Shown here: positions 54,226 through 61,592 of the stretch, one piece after another
How positions within the stretch are numbered: the stretch's first letter is position 1
How the letters are laid out: each line of letters starts with the position of its first letter
Source of the DNA: Pseudomonadales bacterium
GTDB taxonomy: Bacteria; Pseudomonadota; Gammaproteobacteria; Pseudomonadales; Ketobacteraceae
Assembly (NCBI GenBank): GCA_020062665.1
Contig: JAGUVW010000008.1
Location: forward strand, 186,001-250,000
Length of the DNA stretch: 64,000 nt
Direction: 5' to 3'
Notes under the pieces: generated by a model
Database searches by the model: none
What the model was told of the DNA's origin: nothing
Seen by the model: only the letters and a program-made list of their open reading frames with translations
Position numbers and translations under genes: made by a program

Positions 54226-56379
54226 TCACTCCGGCATGAGGAGGGGCGCCACGGTGATATTGCGGGCCTCGCTGCTGTTCACCGGTTTCTGGAACAGGTG
54301 GCCCTGCATGGTGAAGCAACCCAGGCGGCTCAGGTATTCTTTCTGCGCTACGGTTTCCACGCCTTCGGCCACCAGATTCAGATTCAGGCCGTTGGCCATG
54401 GCGGCGATCGCGTTGACGATGCAGGCGTCGCCGCTGTTGCGATCGTCGTTGATATGACGCAGGAAGGAATGATCCAGCTTGATGGTGTGAATCGGCATTT
54501 GGTGCAGGCAGCTGAGGGATGAGTAGCCGGTGCCAAAGTTGTCTACCGCGATGGAAAAGCCCAGACGAGTCAGTCGCTTCAGCTTGGCAGCAATGACCGC
54601 CTGATCCCGGCTCAGCAGCTGCTCGGTGATTTCGATTTCGATCTGGTTGGGCGACACATTGTGCTTTTGCATCGCGCACATCAGCATGTTTTCGAAATCC
54701 GGGTGTTCCACCTGCAGCGGATTGAAGTTAATGGCGATCTTCAGTACCGGATTCTGCCACAGCTCCAGATCCGCGCACACCTGATCCACCACCCACGCGC
54801 CCACGTCGATCAGCAGGCCGGTTTCCTCGGCGATCTTGAGAAAATCCTTGGGCAGGATCACGCCGCGCTCGGGATGATTCCAGCGCAGGAATGCTTCCAG
54901 TGCATAGACGGTACCCGTCTCCACGTTATAGATCGGCTGATACTGCAGAAACAGTTGCTGCTGCTCCAGACAGCTGCGCAGATCCTTTTCAATGGACAGG
55001 CGCTCCGAAAATGCCTGGTTCATCTGGTCGTTGAAGAATTGGGAGCCGTTCTTGCCATGGGACTTGATGTGATACATGGCGATGTCGGCGTTCTGGATCA
55101 GCGTGTCGATCTGGTCGCCGTGCTCGGGATATAGCGCAATACCGATCGAGCCGGAGATAAAAATCTCGTGTTGCTCGATGTAAAACACTTCTTTCAGCTC
55201 AGCAATGATTTTGCGGGCGATGATGCTGGCATCGTTCTGGCTGTTGATGTTGGGCAGCAACAGTGTGAATTCATCACCACCAAAGCGCGACAGAGTGTCG
55301 CCTTCACGCAGGCAGTTGCTGATGCGGCGCGCGATAGCCTGAATCAGCAGATCGCCTACGGAATGTCCCAGCGTATCGTTCACAACCTTGAAGCGATCCA
55401 CGTCCAGGAACATCACCGCCACCTTGCTGCCGTTGCGCTTGGCGTGGGAAATCGACAGTGACAGACGATCGCGAAACAGGGAGCGGTTGGGCAGGCCGGT
55501 CAGCAAATCGTGATAGGCCTGGAAGCGCATGAACGATTCCGCCTGCTTGCGATCGGTAATGTCGCGGGCGATACCGTAGGTGCCGCGGAACTGGCGCTTG
55601 CCGCCGGTCTTGTCCACTTCGTAGATGCCCATGGCATTGATCTCGAATGGCACTGATAACGTCGTGGCCTTGCCATCGCCATTGAGAGCCAGCCGGCGCC
55701 GCATCTGGATTTCGCGGTTCTGCGCCTTGCGTCCGCTCGCGCGGCGCTCATTGAACGTAAACGGGTGCTGACGGCTTTCGTCGTCGCCGATCAGGCTGGA
55801 AAAATGCTGGCCCAGCAATTCATCCTTCGGCACATTCAGCAGTTTTTCCACGCTGTCGTTGATGAAGGTGAAATGGCCACGCTCGTTGAGGATATAGATG
55901 ATGTCGGGCGAGTTGTTCACCATGAAGCGGTGCATCTTTTCCGACTGCTGGATGCGCTGCTGCATGGTTTTGTATTCGTATTCGAGCCGGCGTTTTTCCA
56001 GCGCATTCTGGATGGCGTTGACAAGCTCGTCGGCCACGTAGGGTTTGCGGATGAAATCGAATGCGCCCCGTTTGAGCGCGGTGGAAACGGAAGAAAAGGA
56101 ATAGTCGCCACTGATCACGATCACCGGAATGTCCGGGCGTTTTTCCTGTACGAAGCGCAATACTTCATGGCCGCTCAATTGCGGCATCAGAATGTCCAGC
56201 AGAATCAGATCGAAATTACCCTGCTTTATCGCCTCAATTGCTTTTTCGGTGGAAGTGGCGGTGGATACCCGGAAGCCGTGGATTTCCAGCAACGACTTCA
56301 GGCTGTTGAGCAGGTCGACCTTGTCGTCGATCACCAGCAGATGATGAGCAAAGGCACGCTGGCGAGTGGGCGTCGTCAT
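54226..56379 (-). CDS. Response regulator with PAS, GGDEF and EAL domains
   Basis: A 717-residue regulator: receiver domain (residues 10-125; phospho-acceptor in LILLDILMPQLSG), coiled-coil, PAS (FMVNNSPDIIYILNERG), PAC region, GGDEF (SRFGGDEFTLLL, intact signature), and EAL. The EAL domain reads EAF in place of EAL and DNFGTGYSSL in place of DDFGTG; other residues (EITEQLL, KLDHSFL, AEGVET, QGHLFQKPV) are kept. Diguanylate cyclase activity is likely; phosphodiesterase activity is possible but may be altered by the DN substitution. It lies 42 bases downstream of the HDOD-histidine kinase gene, its probable partner. Confidence 0.9.
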   Translation of the reverse strand: MTTPTRQRAFAHHLLVIDDKVDLLNSLKSLLEIHGFRVSTATSTEKAIEAIKQGNFDLILLDILMPQLSGHEVLRFVQEKRPDIPVIVISGDYSFSSVSTALKRGAFDFIRKPYVADELVNAIQNALEKRRLEYEYKTMQQRIQQSEKMHRFMVNNSPDIIYILNERGHFTFINDSVEKLLNVPKDELLGQHFSSLIGDDESRQHPFTFNERRASGRKAQNREIQMRRRLALNGDGKATTLSVPFEINAMGIYEVDKTGGKRQFRGTYGIARDITDRKQAESFMRFQAYHDLLTGLPNRSLFRDRLSLSISHAKRNGSKVAVMFLDVDRFKVVNDTLGHSVGDLLIQAIARRISNCLREGDTLSRFGGDEFTLLLPNINSQNDASIIARKIIAELKEVFYIEQHEIFISGSIGIALYPEHGDQIDTLIQNADIAMYHIKSHGKNGSQFFNDQMNQAFSERLSIEKDLRSCLEQQQLFLQYQPIYNVETGTVYALEAFLRWNHPERGVILPKDFLKIAEETGLLIDVGAWVVDQVCADLELWQNPVLKIAINFNPLQVEHPDFENMLMCAMQKHNVSPNQIEIEITEQLLSRDQAVIAAKLKRLTRLGFSIAVDNFGTGYSSLSCLHQMPIHTIKLDHSFLRHINDDRNSGDACIVNAIAAMANGLNLNLVAEGVETVAQKEYLSRLGCFTMQGHLFQKPVNSSEARNITVAPLLMPE

Positions 56380-56421
56380 ACTGAATCCTTGTTATGGTGA
56401 GCGCGTGTCATCTTCTTGCCG

Positions 56422-58578
56422 TTACCGGTTGGGCTGAACCGGCAGATAAAGTGTAAATAGTGATTGCGTGTCTTCCAGGCGTTGGAACGATATCAGGCCT
56501 CCCATTTCTTCCACCAGATCCTTGACGATGGTGAGACCCATTCCACCCTGCTGATTTGGTTTGCGACTGTGGGTATCGACGAACAGAGCATCCAGCATGC
56601 CTTCCGGCAACCCTGGCCCATCATCCTGGATCTGGATAACAACGTGACGACGCCCTTGCAGATTGACCTGGCCGCGGGTGATAACGCTGACCGTGTTCCC
56701 CTCATCGCAGCATTCCGTTGCATTTTTTATTAGATTGATCAGTACTTGGCGCAGATAGTTTTCATCAATATAGATAGTGGGCAGGCGTTCGTCTAGAGTG
56801 CTGACAATATTCGTTTCCAGATCGTCCTGCGTTGAAAAAAGATACAGCACGTCCTGGATCAGCTCGTTGATATTCACTGGCGCCACGGCATCGATGTCGC
56901 CATGCATGCGCTCGATGGCAGACTGCAGGATGTGACTGGCGGAGTCGATCTGTTCAACGGCTACGGCGGCGTGTTCCCGTGTGGTGTCGGTCAGCTGGCG
57001 TTCGCTCAGCAGGATGCTCAGGTGATTCTGGGCGATGCTGAGCGGGTTATTGATTTCGTGGGCAGTGCGCTTGAAGCGGTGTTCATAGGTTTTGCGCTCA
57101 AAGTGGGCCGTTTCCCGCTGCCAGTGCCGGCGGGCGTCGCGCAGAGCCAAGGCCTGATGGGCCTGTTGTGCAAAAAACTGGAGCGCGCCCTGCCACATGT
57201 TGTAGCGGTTGAGGATTTCGCTGTCGAAAGCCAGTACCATGCAGCCCCATTTTTGACACTCGTCGCTGACGGGCAGTGCGACCAGAAATTGACGCCGGCA
57301 ATACTGCATCAGCTCCAGATCGATCACCGACAGGGTGTTGGAAGACCGGTGAAAGCTGGCCACAGCCTTCTGTTCCCGCAGGCAGTCGGTTACCAGTGTT
57401 TTGTGTTGCAGGGGTAGGGTAACGGCGGTTTCGAAGGCATCTTCAAGGGCCGGGTTTTCACCGCGCAGGCATTGCTGTTCGTCATCGTAGCGAAACAGGA
57501 TCAGCTGGCGACTGCCGAACAGCAGGTAGGCGGAACGCTGCAATTGCTGTAACAATCCGTTGCTGTCGGCGTTGGCATCCAGCCACAGGGTGGTACTGAG
57601 AATATTCTTGATCTGGATCCGTTCCACCCGCAGTTGTTGCAGGTCGCTGTCGAGGGTAGAGGCAACGTTATCCAGCGGTGGCAGTGGCAGCAGGCGTTGC
57701 CGCAGCCATTCCGGCGGACAGCGCACCGCCAGCGATTCCATCACATCGAAACTCTGGTTCAGCGCAGATTCCAGCAACATTTCCCCGTGCTCGTGATCCA
57801 GATTGAGCAACGTGCGAAAGGCGCGCTGGGCGTCCTGAAAACGGCGGATATCGCCGCAGACGATGCGATGGGCCACATGAATCAGCCGGGTGACAGGATG
57901 GGCCGACTGAATCCGCTCCGCCGGTTGATCGTGAAACAGCGCTGCGTCCATAAACCACTGCGGAAGATTGAGTTGCTGCAGAATGCGCTGGCTCAGCTGG
58001 TTGGCATCGATCCGGTAAAGTTCAGTCTCCTGCTGGCGCCGCCGGGTTGGATCCGTGCCCTGCACCAATGCCAGATAGTCCTGCTTTTCCTGTGCCAGTA
58101 AAGCCAATTCGCCGACACGATAGAGCAACCCCGCGTAGAACACATCCTCGGCATCCGGCAGTTCCATCACCCGCGCAAAGGCCCGTCCCAGAAACGCACA
58201 CTGCAGTGATTCAATCCAGTGTTGCACCAGAAAATGTTCGGCCTCCGGCAGTGTCGCGGCCGGGAACAGTTCGTCGAGGCGGGGGGCACAAATCAGGGTT
58301 CGACTCAGCAGGTGTTTGTGGCCCCGTTGCAGGCGCTCGGTAATGGTGCCCGTGAGGGGCAGCGCCGCCTGCAAGGTGAATAGATAGCGGCACAGTTGCG
58401 CGGGTTCGTATTGCAGCAGGGCGCACAGTTGACTGTGTTCGGTTTGGGGCAAATGGCAGGCGCGAGTGAGCTTCAGCGCCAGTCGCGGCAGCGTGGCCCA
58501 GTTGAGCAAGCTCGCGGGTGAAGTCCAACCGGAATCGTCCGCCGATTCAACCACCCTGTCGTCGTTGAATGTATCCAT
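56422..58578 (-). CDS. HDOD-GAF sensor histidine kinase
   Basis: A 718-residue protein: HDOD-like domain (about residues 20-270), GAF-like region (about 310-460), HisKA with phosphorylated His in RTAHEINNPLSIAQNHL, and HATPase with N-box LINLIKNATEC, G1 DDGPGLP and G2 GGMGLTIV. It has no membrane segment, so it senses an internal signal. HDOD is usually a phosphosignalling or c-di-GMP-linked module, and its fusion to a kinase is less common. The gene precedes a REC-GGDEF-EAL regulator by 42 bases on the same strand, a natural phosphorelay pair. No receiver is fused to it. Confidence 0.88.
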   Translation of the reverse strand: MDTFNDDRVVESADDSGWTSPASLLNWATLPRLALKLTRACHLPQTEHSQLCALLQYEPAQLCRYLFTLQAALPLTGTITERLQRGHKHLLSRTLICAPRLDELFPAATLPEAEHFLVQHWIESLQCAFLGRAFARVMELPDAEDVFYAGLLYRVGELALLAQEKQDYLALVQGTDPTRRRQQETELYRIDANQLSQRILQQLNLPQWFMDAALFHDQPAERIQSAHPVTRLIHVAHRIVCGDIRRFQDAQRAFRTLLNLDHEHGEMLLESALNQSFDVMESLAVRCPPEWLRQRLLPLPPLDNVASTLDSDLQQLRVERIQIKNILSTTLWLDANADSNGLLQQLQRSAYLLFGSRQLILFRYDDEQQCLRGENPALEDAFETAVTLPLQHKTLVTDCLREQKAVASFHRSSNTLSVIDLELMQYCRRQFLVALPVSDECQKWGCMVLAFDSEILNRYNMWQGALQFFAQQAHQALALRDARRHWQRETAHFERKTYEHRFKRTAHEINNPLSIAQNHLSILLSERQLTDTTREHAAVAVEQIDSASHILQSAIERMHGDIDAVAPVNINELIQDVLYLFSTQDDLETNIVSTLDERLPTIYIDENYLRQVLINLIKNATECCDEGNTVSVITRGQVNLQGRRHVVIQIQDDGPGLPEGMLDALFVDTHSRKPNQQGGMGLTIVKDLVEEMGGLISFQRLEDTQSLFTLYLPVQPNR

Positions 58579-59046
58579 GCCCCAATATGCAGCAGCCTGT
58601 TCGGGAACAGGGCCTTCGTTCGTTATTGTCGAAAGTTTTATATGGAACTCAGCAGTCGGCAGTATACGGCTTCGCTCGAAAACTGAACAGCCACAAAAAG
58701 CTGGCGCTGCGCAGCGTCAGGGCATTGTCACAGTGTTGTAAGAGGAGCCTGATAAAAGGCGGTGAGAAGGGCACCTTTGCCAAGGAATTCATTAACTTGG
58801 CAAAAGAAAATATTTGCGTTCAGCAAATTGTGTGATCTACATTGTTAACATCGATTAAAGCAAACTTTCACTCAGGCGGGAACCCTTGTCCCGCAAAAAT
58901 CCTCAAGGAGATAAACAGGGGAATTTTTTCACCGGGTTCAATCAGTTGGCATGTTAACTGAAAGGAGGTGATCGCAAGAACGCAACACGGAAATCAGAGT
59001 AAGGCTGCTGTGTTTGGGTTTTTTAGTATCTTCTTGAGGATTACTG
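58579..59046. other. Intergenic region and long leader of phoH
   Basis: 468 bases between the divergent kinase gene and phoH. The right half is A/T-rich and contains a 6-bp stem hairpin GCGGGA (58876-58881) / TCCCGC (58889-58894), a purine-rich AAGGAGATAAAC near 58905, and a near-perfect Shine-Dalgarno run at 58961-58973 inside a seven-codon frame. No standard protein gene is supported. Promoters for both neighbours must lie here. Confidence 0.6.
58951..58973 (+). promoter_or_regulatory. Minimal ORF with tandem AGG codons and orphan Shine-Dalgarno in the phoH leader
   Basis: ATG at 58951 opens a six-residue frame (MLTERR) ending in tandem AGG AGG and TGA (58969-58971). The same bases (58961-58973) form a 12-base match to the 16S rRNA tail complement, AAGGAGGTGATC, with no usable start downstream. 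The phoH ATG is 73 bases further on with its own GAGG site. It may be a leader peptide or ribosome-trapping site, or coincidence. Confidence 0.4.
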
Positions 59047-60432
59047 ATGAGCACACGAGTTGAAAGTACAAGAAAAGCCTACGTCATCGACACCAACGTT
59101 CTGATCCACGATCCCAACGCCATCCTCAATTTCGACGAACACCAGGTCATCATTCCCATGACCGTTCTGGAAGAGCTGGACAAGCTCAAGAACGGCCACA
59201 AGTCCATCGCCGCCGACTGCCGCTCCGCCATCCGCCTGATCGACCGGGTGATCGGTGACAACCCCACGGAAAAGGTGGCGCGAGGGGTGCCCATACCCCG
59301 CGATGGCAAGGAGGTTCGAGGTTCGCTATCGATACTGATGAACCGAACCGGTGAACCTCCCGAAGCCTGCCTGCCCAACGAAAACAACGACAACAAGATC
59401 ATCAACCGCATCGTTCAGATGCAGCTCGAAAACCCCGACATCCGCTACACCCTCGTTACCAAAGATATCAACATGCGCCTCAAGGCCCGCGGCTGCAACC
59501 TGCACGCCGAGGACTACCACAACGACCAGCTCATCTCCGACATCCGCCAGCTCACCACCGGTTACCACCAGTTCGGCGGATCGTTCTGGGATGGCGTGAA
59601 TCACGTGGACACCATCCAGCGCGACAACGGCACTTTTCACTCCCTGGCGCGGGATCTATTCGACTCCCAGTTATATGTGAACCAGTACGTGCTCGACGAG
59701 CAGGACTTTCTCGCCCGCATTGAGGAAGTGACCGACGAGCATGTGCTGGTCAGGCACATCAAGCGCGAGTCGATGATGAACCTGAATGCCTGGGGTTTGA
59801 AGCCGCGCAACATTTATCAAGCCATGGCCCTGCATGCGCTGATGGACCCGGACATTCATCTGGTGAACCTGACGGGCCCCGCCGGTTCCGGCAAGACGAT
59901 CCTGGCGCTGGCTGCAGCCATCGAACTCACCGTGGCACGCAAGCTCTACAACAAGATCATCGTGACCCGCTCCACGCCGCCGCTGGCGGAAGAGCAGGGC
60001 TTCCTGCCCGGAACCGAGGAAGAGAAAATGGATCCCTGGCTGGGGGCCATCACCGATAACATCGAGGCGCTGCACCTGCAGGATGAAAGTCCGTCGGGCA
60101 GCATCGAATACGTTAAGCAGAAAGCCAACATCCAGTTCAAGGCGCTGAACTACATTCGCGGTCGCAGTTTCCAGAAGAGCATGATCCTGATCGACGAATC
60201 GCAGAACCTCACGCCGCACCAGATGAAGGCGATCATCACCCGCGCCGGCGAAGGCAGCAAGGTGGTGTGCCTGGGTAACCTGGCTCAGATCGATACACCG
60301 TATCTGAGCCCGATCAGCTCCGGCCTCACCTACATGACGGAACGTTTCAAGGGCTTCCGCCATGGCACCAGCCTGCGCCTCAATGGCATCCCCCGGTCAT
60401 TGCTGGCAGAATACGCCGAAGCCAATCTGTAA
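59047..60432 (+). CDS. PhoH-family protein with N-terminal PIN domain (PhoH2-like)
   Basis: A 461-residue protein. The N-terminal PIN ribonuclease domain (residues 10-150) has YVIDTNVLIHDPNAI with Asp15, ENNDNKII and Asp140 in TKDINMRLKA. The C-terminal PhoH ATPase (from about 250) has Walker A GPAGSGKT (277-284), ILIDESQNLTPHQMK as Walker B, and GNLAQIDTPYL. PIN-PhoH fusions are RNA helicase/ribonucleases in actinobacteria (PhoH2). The ATG has GAGG 7 bases upstream. It follows a 468-base gap with an unusual leader and is followed by yfbR with a stable hairpin between. Confidence 0.92.
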   Translation: MSTRVESTRKAYVIDTNVLIHDPNAILNFDEHQVIIPMTVLEELDKLKNGHKSIAADCRSAIRLIDRVIGDNPTEKVARGVPIPRDGKEVRGSLSILMNRTGEPPEACLPNENNDNKIINRIVQMQLENPDIRYTLVTKDINMRLKARGCNLHAEDYHNDQLISDIRQLTTGYHQFGGSFWDGVNHVDTIQRDNGTFHSLARDLFDSQLYVNQYVLDEQDFLARIEEVTDEHVLVRHIKRESMMNLNAWGLKPRNIYQAMALHALMDPDIHLVNLTGPAGSGKTILALAAAIELTVARKLYNKIIVTRSTPPLAEEQGFLPGTEEEKMDPWLGAITDNIEALHLQDESPSGSIEYVKQKANIQFKALNYIRGRSFQKSMILIDESQNLTPHQMKAIITRAGEGSKVVCLGNLAQIDTPYLSPISSGLTYMTERFKGFRHGTSLRLNGIPRSLLAEYAEANL

Positions 60433-60442
60433 CACGCACCAC

Positions 60443-60467
60443 CCCGGCACGATCCCCTCGTGCCGGG
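60443..60467 (+). other. Stable hairpin between phoH and yfbR
   Basis: CCCGGCACGA (60443-60452) and TCGTGCCGGG (60458-60467) form a perfect 10-bp stem with a 5-base loop. No T-run follows, so it is not a classical terminator and may stabilise or separate mRNA segments. Confidence 0.7.
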
Positions 60468-60486
60468 TTCCTCCCGGAGGCCGTCC

Positions 60487-61065
60487 TTGTTCCACTTCTA
60501 TGCCTATGTCGCCAAGCTCAAGTACATCGTGCGCTGGGGCCTGAAACGCAATGTCGAATCGGAAAACGTCAAGGAACACAGCTTCGATGTGGCGGTGATT
60601 GCCCATGCGCTGGCGCTGATCCGCAACCGTTATTTCGGCGGCAACGTGGATGCCAACCAGCTGGCGATCGTCGCCCTGTTTCATGATGCGTCGGAAGTGC
60701 TGACAGGCGATTTGCCAGGCCCTATCAAGTATTTCAATCCGTCCATTGCACTTGCCTATAAAGAGGTGGAAAAAGCCGCCAAGGCCAAGCTGTTGACCAT
60801 GCTGCCCGGCGAACTGCAGGAAGATTACCGCCCGCTGATCGACGACAGCTGGATGCAGGGTGACTTGAAAAAGCTGGTGAAGGCGGCGGATGTGCTGGCG
60901 GCCTATATCAAGTGCATTCAGGAAGTGGAATCCAACAATCACGAATTCCAGGTGGCCAAGCAGCGGGTGGAAGGGATGCTGCAAGATTACGATCTGCCTG
61001 AAGTGCAGTTTTTCCTCGACAAGTTCCTGCCCAGCTATCGCCTGACCCTGGATGAACTGGGTTGA
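60487..61065 (+). CDS. yfbR: 5'-deoxynucleotidase, HD domain (YfbR)
   Basis: A 192-residue HD-domain phosphohydrolase that removes phosphate from deoxyribonucleoside 5'-monophosphates in E. coli. Motifs: ENVKEHSFDVAVIAHAL, the HD pair in ALFHDASEVLTGDLPGPIKY, and Asp in KAADVLAAY, all matching YfbR closely. The TTG start at 60487 is chosen: GGAGG lies 6 bases upstream (60476-60480) and family sequence begins there. It follows phoH by 54 bases and converges with the CULT gene with a 3-base gap. Confidence 0.92.
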   Translation: MFHFYAYVAKLKYIVRWGLKRNVESENVKEHSFDVAVIAHALALIRNRYFGGNVDANQLAIVALFHDASEVLTGDLPGPIKYFNPSIALAYKEVEKAAKAKLLTMLPGELQEDYRPLIDDSWMQGDLKKLVKAADVLAAYIKCIQEVESNNHEFQVAKQRVEGMLQDYDLPEVQFFLDKFLPSYRLTLDELG

Positions 61066-61068
61066 GCG

Positions 61069-61461
61069 TCACTCCAAAAGCAGCAGATCCGTGATCAAAC
61101 CGAAAAATCCCGCGCCGCCGTCGCTGCTGTAGTACCAGCCCAGGTGGGTTTCGCACTGGCGGCAATAGGCAAATTGCCAGGCGTGGCCGGGAAACCAGGT
61201 AAAAAACTCCGTGGGTTTGCCGCTGACGATGCAGCCTTCCACAAAGCCGTAAGTCTGGATGTCGAAACCCTGGCCCACAGGGTTTTTGAAGAAGTGGTAC
61301 GTCTCGCCGTTGACGGGAATCAGGTACTGGTTTTCGGTGAGGTAGTTGCGGCAGCGCAGGCAGCGCACGACGGATTTCTTGGGCGCCAGCTCGTCGTCCG
61401 CCAGCGTTTGCGGCAGCCAGTCGATCAGCGGCTTGGGCGGGCCGATTTCCAGACAGTGCAT
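61069..61461 (-). CDS. CULT-domain (cereblon-like) protein
   Basis: A 130-residue protein that reads as a stand-alone CULT domain, the module that binds thalidomide-type ligands in human cereblon. Cys34, Cys37, Cys100 and Cys103 (CLRC, CRQC) are the four zinc ligands. The aromatic cage tryptophans fall in the expected places: Trp89 and Trp95 in TWFPGHAW and Trp109 in THLGWYY. NPVGQGFDIQTY matches the conserved NPxG region. It has no signal peptide. Bacterial CULT proteins are known from Magnetospirillum, but natural ligands are undefined. A terminator separates it from the upstream lipoprotein gene. Confidence 0.85.
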   Translation of the reverse strand: MHCLEIGPPKPLIDWLPQTLADDELAPKKSVVRCLRCRNYLTENQYLIPVNGETYHFFKNPVGQGFDIQTYGFVEGCIVSGKPTEFFTWFPGHAWQFAYCRQCETHLGWYYSSDGGAGFFGLITDLLLLE

Positions 61462-61530
61462 GAAGGGAATCCTCCTGATTCCGGGCGCTGCGCAACAGTC
61501 TAGTCCAGTTTTTCCCGCTTTTGATACCCC

Positions 61531-61566
61531 TATTAAAAAGCCCGCGCCGGTGACAGCGCGGGCTTT
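61531..61566 (-). terminator. Rho-independent terminator of the lipoprotein gene
   Basis: AAAGCCCGCGC (61537-61547) and GCGCGGGCTTT (61556-61566) form an 11-bp stem; on the minus strand it runs into TTTTT. It follows the lipoprotein stop by 27 bases. Confidence 0.92.
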
Positions 61567-61592
61567 CCGTTTGAGCTATGCCAAGCTGTTGA

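Noticed and set aside
58974-59073. Short open frame running from the orphan Shine-Dalgarno across the phoH start
   Set aside because: It has no accepted start codon at a proper distance and no recognisable protein features.
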